64,000 nt of DNA from CAZLCC01 sp964558365 (GCA_964558365.1 CAZLCC010000012.1:1-64000), one strand, 5' to 3'. Shown: positions 44,295-51,378, numbered from the stretch's first letter. Translations and numbers: made by a program. Notes: generated by a model not told the origin, from the letters alone.

Positions 44295-44591
44295 TTATTC
44301 TACTACAGAGTTTCTTAAGCGTATACTTCTGCGCGCTCTTTGCGTATTCAATCTTTGCCGTGTTCCAACAGCCTTGACGGCATACTTGGTTACTTGGTGC
44401 ATAAATTGTAAATCATCTATATTTAAATTCTCCTCATGTTCACCGTGCGCAATTTGTCGATTCTTCTCATTTACTTCTTGGTGAAATTTCTTTAAACTTT
44501 GCACCGAAAAATCACCAAATATAATTGCATCAATTGTTTCTTCAACATATCGCTCAATCAATGTTTCTTTTTCTACTTCTACCATTTCCAT
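44295..44591 (-). CDS. Small hypothetical protein in the proS operon
   Basis: The 98-residue protein is helical and charged, with an acidic N-terminus and an Arg-rich C-terminus (RQRLNTQRARRSIRLRN). No family is recognised. GGAG about 10 nt upstream is the Shine-Dalgarno sequence, within an ATCGGAG segment that can also pair with the leader ORF. It lies between the attenuator and proS and would be controlled together with it. Confidence 0.6.
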   Translation of the reverse strand: MEMVEVEKETLIERYVEETIDAIIFGDFSVQSLKKFHQEVNEKNRQIAHGEHEENLNIDDLQFMHQVTKYAVKAVGTRQRLNTQRARRSIRLRNSVVE

Positions 44592-44619
44592 TTTCTTTCA
44601 TCTCCGATTTAGCCCCAGT

Positions 44620-44650
44620 ACAAAATAAAAAACGGCCCGAGGGCCGTTTG
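44620..44650 (-). terminator. Intrinsic terminator of the proposed proS attenuator
   Basis: On the minus strand ACGGCCC and GGGCCGT (44647-44641 and 44638-44632) form a GC-rich stem, extendable by flanking A-U pairs. TTTTTTATTTT follows. It lies 23 nt after the leader ORF stop and 30-40 nt before the next gene. Its 5' arm plus loop can instead pair with the last codons of the leader ORF. Confidence 0.8.
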
Positions 44651-44672
44651 TACTATTTTTAATTAAAATCTA

Positions 44673-44735
44673 TCAAAGCCCCCGGTGACGCATCGGAGCT
44701 GGCGGAGTTAAAAATAATGCAATATTAGTAGCCAT
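44673..44735 (-). CDS. Proline-rich 20-residue leader peptide upstream of proS
   Basis: The ORF runs from ATG at 44735 to TGA at 44673. It contains three Pro codons within four positions (P11, P12, P14: CCG CCA GCT CCG). Residues 10-15 read TPPAPM. TATAAT lies 10 nt upstream, so it is translated from the 5' end of a very short transcript. Its last codons (44677-44685) are complementary to the following terminator's 5' side. This is the layout of an amino-acid-sensing leader peptide controlling the synthetase for that amino acid. Confidence 0.65.
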   Translation of the reverse strand: MATNIALFLTPPAPMRHRGL

Positions 44736-44745
44736 ATATTCTCTT

Positions 44746-44774
44746 ATTATAAACGATCCCACTCCTTTATACAA
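44746..44774 (-). promoter_or_regulatory. Promoter of the proS leader transcript
   Basis: TTGTAT (44769-44774, minus), a 17-bp spacer and TATAAT (44746-44751). It overlaps the stop codon region of the CPBP protease gene, so the proS operon is transcribed separately from the uppS-rseP operon. Confidence 0.7.
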
Positions 44775-45534
44775 AAGGCGTTGGAAAAACAAACAGCAGC
44801 ATAAACGCAATACCGTTTTTTGTAGCGTGCAAAAATATCGCAGGCCAAAGTGACTGTGTTTTTTCACGAAGATAGCAAAGTGCGATGCTAAGAATAAAAA
44901 CGTCTATCCCAACATTCCACTGCCCATGCACAAGGCCAAATAAAGCGCTCGTAATAATTGTTGCGGGAATAAAAGAAATATAGCTACGAAGCCTGCCAAA
45001 TAAATACCCCCTAAAAAGTAGCTCTTCCGCCAGTGGCGCCATTACAACAAGCGCTAGAAAGGCAAAGATATATTCGAACCCACTCGCAAGTGACTCAAAT
45101 CCTAACTCTTGCTTTTGATCAGCTTGAAAACCTGGAATCACCTGAATTATTACTAGCATTACAACCGCCGAGATGACGAGATATGCAATATATGCCATAA
45201 CCGCCATACCAAAATCAGATAAAGTTGGCTTTTTATCTATGCCAAGCAATTTTTTGATTGAAAGATCTTTTGGCAGCAACCTAGCAAAACGCGGCGCGCC
45301 CACTGTAATAATGAGTGCAAGTGTATAAATAACTGCATTCAGTAAAAGCATAGAAAGAACCTGATCTCCAGCCTGAACACGAAAACCCAGCTCTTTTGCA
45401 GCTTGCAAAATAGCAAGCATGCCAATCTGCGTTGCAACAAAGGCAAAAAACACCCATGCAGTTATTGAAATAACGTGTGCTATTTTCTTTTTGTTCGTCA
45501 TGTTCGGCTTGTTAGCCAAAGAATTTTCCAACAT
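44767..45534 (-). CDS. CPBP-family intramembrane metalloprotease
   Basis: The 255-residue protein has about seven membrane helices and the Abi/CPBP motifs. These are EELLFRGYLFGRLR (about 167-180), a His in GLVHGQWNVG, and a final FLHATKNG. Members are Rce1-like proteases acting on prenylated or bacteriocin-related substrates; the role here is unknown. The frame begins within the 3' end of rseP (23-bp overlap); a second ATG at 45501 is a possible start. Confidence 0.85.
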   Translation of the reverse strand: MLENSLANKPNMTNKKKIAHVISITAWVFFAFVATQIGMLAILQAAKELGFRVQAGDQVLSMLLLNAVIYTLALIITVGAPRFARLLPKDLSIKKLLGIDKKPTLSDFGMAVMAYIAYLVISAVVMLVIIQVIPGFQADQKQELGFESLASGFEYIFAFLALVVMAPLAEELLFRGYLFGRLRSYISFIPATIITSALFGLVHGQWNVGIDVFILSIALCYLREKTQSLWPAIFLHATKNGIAFMLLFVFPTPFV

Positions 45535-46654
45535 CTGCCACCGTAATCACTACTATTAATAAAAGGAGGAAGGCAAAGCCAGTGCCATGAATTTTTTCTT
45601 CTAAATCTTTGTTGAGAGGCTTTTTCATTACTCTGAAAAGAAGTGTTACAAACAATCGCCCTCCATCAAGCGCAGGAATTGGTAGTGCGTTCATAATTGC
45701 CAGTGTTAGCGAAATAATACCCGTTAAGAGCAAGAGCGATGTTAGTCCAGCATCTTTTGCTGCAGGAAAGATAACACCCAAAATGCCTATGGGACCAGCA
45801 ACGCTATTCCCTGCTTCGCTAAGTTGCTGACTGCCCTCTTTTCGCACACTTTCATCTGAGCTAAGTTGCGACGTTGTGCCTTTCGCAAGACTTGCCACCA
45901 AATTGCCAAGCCCATCTAACGTTGCACCGGTAAACTGCACTGCTACGCCAACGCCAACAATCGGCGCAGACCATGTTGATCGAGTAACCGTCCGCTGTGT
46001 GGATCCAACGCCTAAATAGCCTTTTCCTTTATTTTCTTCATTTAATTTTGTCTGAGCAGTTGCTTCTTTGCTGCCTCTTTTATAAATAATTTCGACTTCT
46101 TCACCTTTATGATCTTCTGTTAAAGCCGTAAGCGATTCTGGAGTTGGAACTGGCTGCCCGTCAAATCGCAAAATCTCATCACCGACCTCTAACCCAGCTG
46201 CTGATGCAGGAGAATCTTTTGCCACCGTGCTAATTGTTACTGGCTGGCTTACCTCTTGAGTATCGGCCGGAACAGTAAACTGATTGTTTAGCACTTTTGG
46301 CATACCAACAACAGCAATAATAGAGAAAATAAACGCTGCAAAAACCCAGTTTACTGCAACACCAGCCATTAAAATCTTAGTTTTTGCCCATAAGTTTACT
46401 GCGCCGTAATCGCCTTTTTTCTTAGCAGCATCATTTTCACCCTGCAGTTTTACAAATCCACCAAGCGGCAACCAATTAATACTAAATAAAACACCGTTTT
46501 TTAATTTCTTTGCCCACGCACGAGGCGGAAAACCAATGCCAAATTCTTCAACAACAACTCCGTTACGACGCGCAACAATTGCGTGCCCTAGCTCGTGAAT
46601 TACTACTAAAACAATAAGTAAAAATAGCCCTATTAAAATTCCAATGATGTCCAT
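45512..46654 (-). CDS. rseP: Site-2 protease RseP (M50)
   Basis: The 380-residue intramembrane zinc protease has HELGHAIVARRNG (about 20-32) in the first helix and a PDZ domain (about 120-200, AAGLEVGDEILRFDGQ). The C-terminal NALPIPALDGGRLF motif supplies the third ligand. It cleaves membrane-bound signalling proteins or signal peptides. It follows uppS directly, as in many bacteria, but the cdsA and dxr genes usually found between them are absent. Confidence 0.93.
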   Translation of the reverse strand: MDIIGILIGLFLLIVLVVIHELGHAIVARRNGVVVEEFGIGFPPRAWAKKLKNGVLFSINWLPLGGFVKLQGENDAAKKKGDYGAVNLWAKTKILMAGVAVNWVFAAFIFSIIAVVGMPKVLNNQFTVPADTQEVSQPVTISTVAKDSPASAAGLEVGDEILRFDGQPVPTPESLTALTEDHKGEEVEIIYKRGSKEATAQTKLNEENKGKGYLGVGSTQRTVTRSTWSAPIVGVGVAVQFTGATLDGLGNLVASLAKGTTSQLSSDESVRKEGSQQLSEAGNSVAGPIGILGVIFPAAKDAGLTSLLLLTGIISLTLAIMNALPIPALDGGRLFVTLLFRVMKKPLNKDLEEKIHGTGFAFLLLLIVVITVADVGKFFG

Positions 46655-47350
46655 TTATCCTCCAAATCTCCGTGAACGTTTTTGATATTCATCTATAATA
46701 ATCCCTATATCTTCATTAGTCATGTCTGGCCAATATTTCTCTAGAAAAAGCATCTCGCTATATGCCACGCGCCACAGCATAAAGTTACTTAATCTTTCTT
46801 CGCCACTTGTGCGTACAACAATATCTACCTCTGGCACTTCTGGAGCATAAAGATTTTTGGCAATTTCTTTTTCAGTAATTTCTTCTGCGCTTTTGCCCTG
46901 AACAACTAATTTACGCACTGCGTCTACGATTTCTCTTTGTCCGCCATAATTAAAACAAAGCGCTACTGTTGCCTTTTTGCACTGCGCTGTTGCCTCTTCG
47001 GCTTTTCGCGCTGCCTCTTGCACTTCCTCACTTAAGCCCTCTGTAGTGCCTAAAACCTTCAGACGAATATCTTCTTCAATCAGCTCATTTAGATCTGTTT
47101 TAAATAACCTTAAAGCAAGCTTCATCAGCTTCCCCGTCTCACCTTCACCACGCTTCCAGTTCTCGGTTGAAAACGCATATAACGAAACGTATTCTACCCC
47201 TGCATCAACCGTGTAACGCAAGATATCTTTTAGCGTGTTATAGCCAGCTAAATGACCCTCATAGCCTGGCAAACCGTGCTTTTTTGCCCATCGCCTATTG
47301 CCGTCAACAATATACCCAACATGGCGAGGAATGATTTTTTCTTCGCTCAT
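46655..47350 (-). CDS. uppS: Undecaprenyl pyrophosphate synthase
   Basis: UppS condenses isopentenyl units into the C55 lipid carrier for cell wall synthesis. The 231-residue protein has HVGYIVDGNRRWAKKHGLPGYEGHLAGYNTL (about 10-40), SLYAFSTENWKR, CFNYGGQREI, and the final VVRTSGEERLSNFMLWRVAYSEMLF. It is contiguous with frr and rseP. Confidence 0.96.
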   Translation of the reverse strand: MSEEKIIPRHVGYIVDGNRRWAKKHGLPGYEGHLAGYNTLKDILRYTVDAGVEYVSLYAFSTENWKRGEGETGKLMKLALRLFKTDLNELIEEDIRLKVLGTTEGLSEEVQEAARKAEEATAQCKKATVALCFNYGGQREIVDAVRKLVVQGKSAEEITEKEIAKNLYAPEVPEVDIVVRTSGEERLSNFMLWRVAYSEMLFLEKYWPDMTNEDIGIIIDEYQKRSRRFGG

Positions 47351-47905
47351 TTAAACTGTTAAGATTTCTTTCTCTTTAGCTTTGGTGATCTCTTCAATTT
47401 TGGTTTGAAAATCTGCCACTACATTATCAAGCGCTTTTTCTGCTCGTTTATAGTCGTCATCTGAAAGCTCTTTAGAGTCTTTCTTGCCTTTTGCATCTTT
47501 TAGACCATCGTGGCGAATATTTCGAAGAGAAATTCGGCAATCTTCCACCTTGTCACCAAGTTGTTTCACAATCTGATGACGGCGCTCTTCGGTAAGCTGT
47601 GGAATTGGCACACGCACAATTCTTCCATCATCGCTTGGGTTAAAGCCGAGTGTTTGCTCGTTGCGAATTGCATCAGAAACTGCTTGCACGTTTGATTGAT
47701 CAAACGGCGTTACTTGCAAAAGTTGCGGCTCTGGCACTGTTACATTCGCCACTTGGTTAAGTGGCATTTTTGCACCATACGCTTCAACCATCACGCCATC
47801 AAGCATGCTTGGATGTGCCCGACCAGTACGAATTTTCTTTAGTTCTTCTTCAAAATGTGCGAGCGCTTGGCTCATTTTATCTTCAAATGGTTTTGTATCA
47901 AACAT
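47351..47905 (-). CDS. frr: Ribosome recycling factor
   Basis: RRF splits post-termination ribosomes with EF-G. The protein of about 184 residues has LKKIRTGRAHPSMLDG near 25-40, a VRVPIPQLTEERRHQIVKQLG segment, and a C-terminal helix. The ATG at 47905 gives the family length. A frame extending upstream to 48040 would add an unrelated stretch across a terminator. TACACT lies 7 nt before the ATG, so frr probably starts a new leaderless transcript. Confidence 0.95.
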   Translation of the reverse strand: MFDTKPFEDKMSQALAHFEEELKKIRTGRAHPSMLDGVMVEAYGAKMPLNQVANVTVPEPQLLQVTPFDQSNVQAVSDAIRNEQTLGFNPSDDGRIVRVPIPQLTEERRHQIVKQLGDKVEDCRISLRNIRHDGLKDAKGKKDSKELSDDDYKRAEKALDNVVADFQTKIEEITKAKEKEILTV

Positions 47906-47929
47906 ATCTATAAGTGTAGCAAATTTTGG

Positions 47930-47964
47930 CATAAAAAGAAGGACTGGCTTTTTCAGCGAGTCCT
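47930..47964 (-). terminator. Terminator of the 131-residue gene, upstream of frr
   Basis: AGGACT (47940-47945) pairs with AGTCCT (47959-47964), with an inner GCT/AGC extension. On the minus strand a U-rich run follows. It isolates the inserted gene from frr. Confidence 0.75.
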
Positions 47965-48014
47965 GATAAATCGTTAGGTTGAAAATTACAAAAGAGATAC
48001 AAATAGAGGTGAAT

Positions 48015-48043
48015 GGGGTGGGTTGCCTGCCGCAACCCACCCC
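48015..48043. repeat. 12-bp GC-rich perfect stem-loop
   Basis: GGGGTGGGTTGC (48015-48026) and GCAACCCACCCC (48032-48043) enclose a 5-nt loop. It lies 60 bp after the 131-residue gene on the minus strand and about 50 bp before that gene's terminator. No U tract follows directly. It may protect the 3' end of the message or be a separate structured RNA. Confidence 0.65.
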
Positions 48044-48105
48044 TCCGCGTGCCGCTTCATCACAAATGCCCCTTTCAAGGTCATCGAATTTGCAGAAACT
48101 GGAAG

Positions 48106-48501
48106 TTAGCGAGCGCCAGCGTGCAGCGGCTTCTTCTCACTACTACCTCGCATCCTGCTTCGCAGCTCCTTGTCACGCAGCTGACGCTCACGTTTCCTCG
48201 CTTCGGCCTTGCGGCGCGAGTCGGAGCCGTGATGCGCCCTCTGCATGCGACGCTCGCTGTTGATGACACGCTGCAGGAGCGTAATCATACGGTCGCGATC
48301 CAGCGCCGCCATCTTGGCATTGATCTTGGTCTGAACGAGGAAATCCTTTTCCTCGCCCCTCAACGGGGCAGCCTTGCCTCTCTTCTTGAAGGATCCAGTT
48401 TCGATGGCCTGACGCCTCAAAGCATCAAGCTGACGGTAAAACCGCTTCTTCACCTTCGGTGTAGCGGTTGAACTCGGACGCTCGGGAACAGTCTGCTCCA
48501 T
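48106..48501 (-). CDS. Basic 131-residue protein of foreign composition, unknown function
   Basis: The protein is highly charged and helical, with many Arg/Lys/Glu (SRRKAEARKRERQLRDKELRSRMRGSSEKK near the C-terminus). No family is recognised. The ATG at 48501 was chosen for its AAAGGA Shine-Dalgarno sequence; an in-frame ATG at 48573 lies inside a hairpin. The coding DNA is clearly richer in G+C than neighbouring genes. It occupies the position between tsf and frr where pyrH normally lies, and it has its own promoter, structured leader and terminator. Confidence 0.65.
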   Translation of the reverse strand: MEQTVPERPSSTATPKVKKRFYRQLDALRRQAIETGSFKKRGKAAPLRGEEKDFLVQTKINAKMAALDRDRMITLLQRVINSERRMQRAHHGSDSRRKAEARKRERQLRDKELRSRMRGSSEKKPLHAGAR

Positions 48502-48526
48502 TCTTATGTTTCCTTTCTTGTTGGCT

Positions 48527-48582
48527 AAACCTAGAATGCAATCACAGCACAAAATCTTATGCAGCCATTGCATTCTAGGTTT
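48527..48582. repeat. 16-bp perfect inverted repeat in the leader of the 131-residue gene
   Basis: AAACCTAGAATGCAAT (48527-48542) and ATTGCATTCTAGGTTT (48567-48582) are exact complements around a 24-nt loop. The hairpin lies in the predicted 5' untranslated region, ending 25 nt before the start codon. It could regulate translation or mark a recombination site. Confidence 0.75.
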
Positions 48583-48663
48583 CCCGTTGAAAAGGAAATC
48601 TTAGTATCTCTTTTGTAAATGTACTGATACGAAGAACTCCACGCTCAATTCGTACTGTGCAAC

Positions 48664-48692
48664 ATATTAGCATAAATTTGTTAATATGTCAA
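48664..48692 (-). promoter_or_regulatory. Near-consensus promoter of the 131-residue gene
   Basis: TTGACA (48687-48692, minus), a 17-bp spacer ending TTATGC (extended -10) and TAATAT (48664-48669). It predicts a 5' leader of about 155 nt. The spacer matches that of the promoter at 50715-50743 in 16 of 17 positions. Confidence 0.8.
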
Positions 48693-48764
48693 TATTATTT
48701 ATATATTTATAATAAACCAACCCCTACTCTAGGCAGAGGCTGTTAGTTTACTTGCGCTCGCTTT

Positions 48765-49361
48765 TTATTCGCTCACACCAAGTTCAATACGCTTGATCTG
48801 GCGAATAACGATATTCTCGCCTAGGCGCGCAATGTGGTCTTTTACTAGATCACCCACTGTTTGGTCTGGGTTCTTAATAAACGGCTGCTCAAGAAGTGTT
48901 TTTTCAGCAAAGTATTTCTTTACTTGCCCGCCAACAATCTTTTCAATCATATCCTCAGGCTTGCCTTCATTTTTTGCCTTTTCAGAAAACTCACTCATCA
49001 CACGCTCTTTTTCTTCATCTGAAATATCATCAGTTGAAATATACTCTGGCGCAGTTGCAGAAACATGCATTGCAACATCATGCACAAGATTTTTAAAATC
49101 GTCTGTTCGGGCGACAAAATCTGTTTCGCAGTTTACCTCAACTAAAACACCAATTCGATTGCTATGAACATACGAATCAACTAAACCTTCACGTGCTTCG
49201 CGCTCGCCCTTTTTCTCGGCTCTAGTTAACCCCTTCTTTCGCATAGCTTCAAGCGCTTTATCAAAATCACCATCGGCTTCAGTAAGCGCCTTTTTTGCAT
49301 CGCTCAAACCAACACCGGTAAGTTCTTTTAATTTCTTAACTTCCTCTAAAGATACGCTCAT
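48765..49361 (-). CDS. tsf: Elongation factor Ts
   Basis: EF-Ts recycles EF-Tu-GDP. The 198-residue protein has a UBA-like N-terminus (LKELTGVGLSDAKKALTEADGDFDKALEAMRKKG) and the core TDFVARTDDFKNLVHDVAMHVSA. It is of the short type, as in Thermus, compared with about 283 residues in E. coli. It follows rpsB without a gap. Confidence 0.95.
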   Translation of the reverse strand: MSVSLEEVKKLKELTGVGLSDAKKALTEADGDFDKALEAMRKKGLTRAEKKGEREAREGLVDSYVHSNRIGVLVEVNCETDFVARTDDFKNLVHDVAMHVSATAPEYISTDDISDEEKERVMSEFSEKAKNEGKPEDMIEKIVGGQVKKYFAEKTLLEQPFIKNPDQTVGDLVKDHIARLGENIVIRQIKRIELGVSE

Positions 49362-50069
49362 TTATTTTGCCTCCTCTTTCTTTTTTGCAGCGCCTTCGTT
49401 TATTGCCTGCTTCACGTAATCCAAAATAAGTTGAATGCTTTTAATCGCATCGTCGTTGCCAGGAATAACATAATCAATATTTTCAGGATTTGCGTTCGTA
49501 TCAACAATTGCTACCACAGGAATATTAAGCTTATTTGCTTCGCGAACCGCATTTGCATCAGAAATTATATCTGTTACAAATACAACGCCCGGCTTGCCAT
49601 TCATATCTTGAATGCCACCGTATTTCATCTTTAGATCATCAATCTCTTCTTGAAAGCGCTGTACCTCAAGCTTATTGTAACGATTTTCAAGCTCACCACT
49701 GTCCATGCGTCGCTGCAGGTTTTTAAGATGCTTAATTTGACCACCAATAGTAGCGGCATTCGTTAAAGCACCGCCAAGCCAGCGCTCGCTAACATATGGC
49801 TGCCCAACTTCTTCGGCTGCTTTCTTCACTAAATCTTTCGCCTGACGCTTAGTGCCAACTAAAAGAACTTGCTTGCCTTTTGTAACGGTTTCAGTAATAA
49901 CAGGAAGTGCAACGTTAAGCCCTTCTACTGTTTTTGTTAAATCAATAATATGATTTTCTTGCCGTTTGCTATGAATATATGGCGCCATTTTAGGATGCCA
50001 ACGGCTGGTCTTGTGACCAAAGTGAACGCCTGCTTCAAGCAGAGCTTTAATATCGACAGTTACTGCCAT
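49362..50069 (-). CDS. rpsB: Ribosomal protein uS2
   Basis: The 235-residue protein has LLEAGVHFGHKTSRWHPKMAPYI (about 10-32), QVLLVGTKRQAKDLVKKAA, YVSERWLGGALTN and VVAIVDTNANPENIDYVIPGNDDAIKSIQLI. A Shine-Dalgarno sequence (AAAGGAG) precedes the ATG. The predicted leader is about 80 nt and contains a TGCGC/GCGCA stem, so autoregulation by S2 is possible. tsf follows directly. Confidence 0.97.
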   Translation of the reverse strand: MAVTVDIKALLEAGVHFGHKTSRWHPKMAPYIHSKRQENHIIDLTKTVEGLNVALPVITETVTKGKQVLLVGTKRQAKDLVKKAAEEVGQPYVSERWLGGALTNAATIGGQIKHLKNLQRRMDSGELENRYNKLEVQRFQEEIDDLKMKYGGIQDMNGKPGVVFVTDIISDANAVREANKLNIPVVAIVDTNANPENIDYVIPGNDDAIKSIQLILDYVKQAINEGAAKKKEEAK

Positions 50070-50157
50070 AGTGTGTTACTCCTTTTTCCTCACCTGCGCA
50101 CCTTTTCTAAGAAGTTATCCGCGCAAGTTGTGTCGTTAATAATGTGTTACGAAAATT

Positions 50158-50187
50158 ATTATAACAGATAGGGCGTGTTTTATTCAA
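50158..50187 (-). promoter_or_regulatory. Promoter of rpsB-tsf
   Basis: TTGAAT (50182-50187, minus), an 18-bp spacer and TATAAT (50158-50163). It is back to back with the promoter of the 109-residue gene; the two -35 boxes are only 8 bp apart. Confidence 0.65.
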
Positions 50188-50195
50188 GAGGTGGA

Positions 50196-50223
50196 TTGCT
50201 TTTTTGAAATTTAATAGTATAGT
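50196..50223 (+). promoter_or_regulatory. Promoter of the 109-residue gene
   Basis: TTGCTT (50196-50201), a 16-bp spacer and TATAGT (50218-50223), leading to a leader of about 40 nt that contains a Shine-Dalgarno sequence. Confidence 0.5.
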
Positions 50224-50269
50224 CTTGCTTAAGGGTTGTATCTAAAAAATATCTAGTTGAGAGGACTGC

Positions 50270-50599
50270 ATGTTCGCTTTTTTGCGTCGTATTTTCGGTG
50301 AGAAAAACGAAGTACTCAACGATGAAGCACTCCGCGACCCTCGGGCAATCGAGTTTCAAGCGGTGCTTGACGCCAAAGGCATAAAGCCCGAGGATCACGT
50401 CAAGATTGTCAGCACAGAAGGACACGAGGCCTATGTCGTATTCAAGGGCTTGGAAGAACACGATGACGAAGAGCCCATAGTAAACTTCGAAGACTTTAGA
50501 GTGGAGGACGAATTTTCCTCCTTCGCTCATGGCTTCGGTACTTATCCTAGTAACATCGCTGAGATAAAACATGTGACGATACATGGATCCGAGTGCTAA
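50270..50599 (+). CDS. Small acidic hypothetical protein, unknown function
   Basis: The 109-residue protein has an N-terminal basic-amphipathic stretch (MFAFLRRIFGEK) and then an acidic soluble part, with HVKIVSTEGHEAYVVFKGLEEHDDEEP near its middle. No family is recognised. GAGAGGA lies about 5 nt before the ATG. Codon use is more GC-rich than in the surrounding housekeeping genes. It is a single-gene cassette with its own promoter and a terminator at 50665-50700. Confidence 0.65.
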   Translation: MFAFLRRIFGEKNEVLNDEALRDPRAIEFQAVLDAKGIKPEDHVKIVSTEGHEAYVVFKGLEEHDDEEPIVNFEDFRVEDEFSSFAHGFGTYPSNIAEIKHVTIHGSEC

Positions 50600-50664
50600 A
50601 CGAAATTCACACCCCCTCTCGGCACCGAAGATCGGGAGGGGTTCGCAGATACTATTCTTAAAAA
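50600..50664 (+). other. Short intergenic segment with a 9-bp stem after the 109-residue gene
   Basis: CCCCTCTCG and CGGGAGGGG (50613-50641, one G-U pair) form a stem-loop without a U tract. It precedes the true terminator by about 25 nt and may stabilise the 3' end of the mRNA. Confidence 0.5.
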
Positions 50665-50700
50665 AGCTGGTTGAGTGATTTTCACTCCCAGCTATTTTTA
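50665..50700 (+). terminator. Terminator of the 109-residue gene
   Basis: AGCTGG/CCAGCT and GAGTGA/TCACTC stack into a two-part stem with a TT bulge and a TTT loop. ATTTTTA follows directly. Confidence 0.8.
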
Positions 50701-50714
50701 TAATCTAAAATAAT

Positions 50715-50743
50715 TTGTAATATTAATAAATTTATGCTATAGA
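50715..50743 (+). promoter_or_regulatory. Promoter of the small membrane protein cassette
   Basis: TTGTAA (50715-50720), a 17-bp spacer ending TTATGC (extended -10) and TATAGA (50738-50743). The spacer is nearly identical to that of the 131-residue gene promoter. Confidence 0.65.
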
Positions 50744-50785
50744 TAGTAAATAGAATTGTACTCGTTCCTTAAAAAGGAGGTCTCA

Positions 50786-50893
50786 GTGGAGACATATGTA
50801 GATATTGCATATGCGCAGGCTGCCATTGCAAAACTGGCGCTGCTTTTGACGCTCCTTTCTATCGCTGGTTTTTGCTGGTGGTACGAGGAGTGA
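50786..50893 (+). CDS. 35-residue single-pass membrane peptide
   Basis: The ORF starts with GTG at 50786 behind a perfect AAAAAGGAGG Shine-Dalgarno sequence and stops at 50893. The product has a short acidic N-terminus and one hydrophobic helix (about residues 14-30) ending FCWWYEE. Its stop overlaps the GTG start of the next gene (GTGA), so the two are translationally coupled. Small membrane peptides of this kind can be toxins, holin-like proteins or complex subunits; none is identifiable here. Confidence 0.6.
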   Translation: METYVDIAYAQAAIAKLALLLTLLSIAGFCWWYEE

Positions 50894-51312
50894 CAGTTGA
50901 GAAAATAAATCCGACGGCACTCTGGGTACTGGCAATATCTGTCCTGGTGACAGTTTTGCCAATGCTCATTCCGTCAATGACGAGAAAGGTTAAGCTTGTG
51001 AATCTGAAAAGGGTTTGCACAGTTCTTGCAATCTCAATATTCGTTGGGTTGTTTGTAGTAGGGTTGTTCTCCTATGGAAACAGCCCAGAAGCGACAACAT
51101 ATGAGGGCTGGCCTATTGGATGGATCATTTATGGCTATATCATAAATGGCTTACTCTTTGCCATGGGGTGGATTTCAATCGCCATCCTTGCTGCGCTAGT
51201 AATAGCAGGAGCGCTAGTAATGGCGGGGTTTATTCTCTCGGTGGTGATTAGCTTTGCTGCTCTACTACTCATCATTGCACTCGACAGAGTGCTAAAGCCA
51301 ATGCGGACATAG
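50890..51312 (+). CDS. Four-helix membrane protein, unknown function
   Basis: The protein of about 140 residues has four hydrophobic segments (about 8-28, 45-65, 76-100 and 103-134) and short polar loops, including YGNSPEATTYEGWPIG. The GTG at 50890 is chosen because GAGGAG lies just upstream and the start overlaps the stop of the 35-residue gene. No family is recognised. It forms a two-gene cassette with that peptide, closed by a terminator. Confidence 0.65.
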   Translation: MTVEKINPTALWVLAISVLVTVLPMLIPSMTRKVKLVNLKRVCTVLAISIFVGLFVVGLFSYGNSPEATTYEGWPIGWIIYGYIINGLLFAMGWISIAILAALVIAGALVMAGFILSVVISFAALLLIIALDRVLKPMRT

Positions 51313-51378
51313 CAACAATCTCTCGCCTCTCTTGGCATCGATGATCAAGGGAGCTGAAACGGACAATTCTAAATAAGT

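Noticed and set aside
48013..48471. Plus-strand frame of 152 codons opposite the 131-residue gene
   Set aside because: It arises from the GC-rich antisense of that gene and starts inside the 12-bp stem-loop. No promoter or Shine-Dalgarno sequence supports it.
50180..50584. Long minus-strand frame opposite the 109-residue gene
   Set aside because: It has no Shine-Dalgarno sequence or promoter, and it crosses the rpsB promoter region. The plus-strand frame has a promoter, Shine-Dalgarno sequence and terminator.
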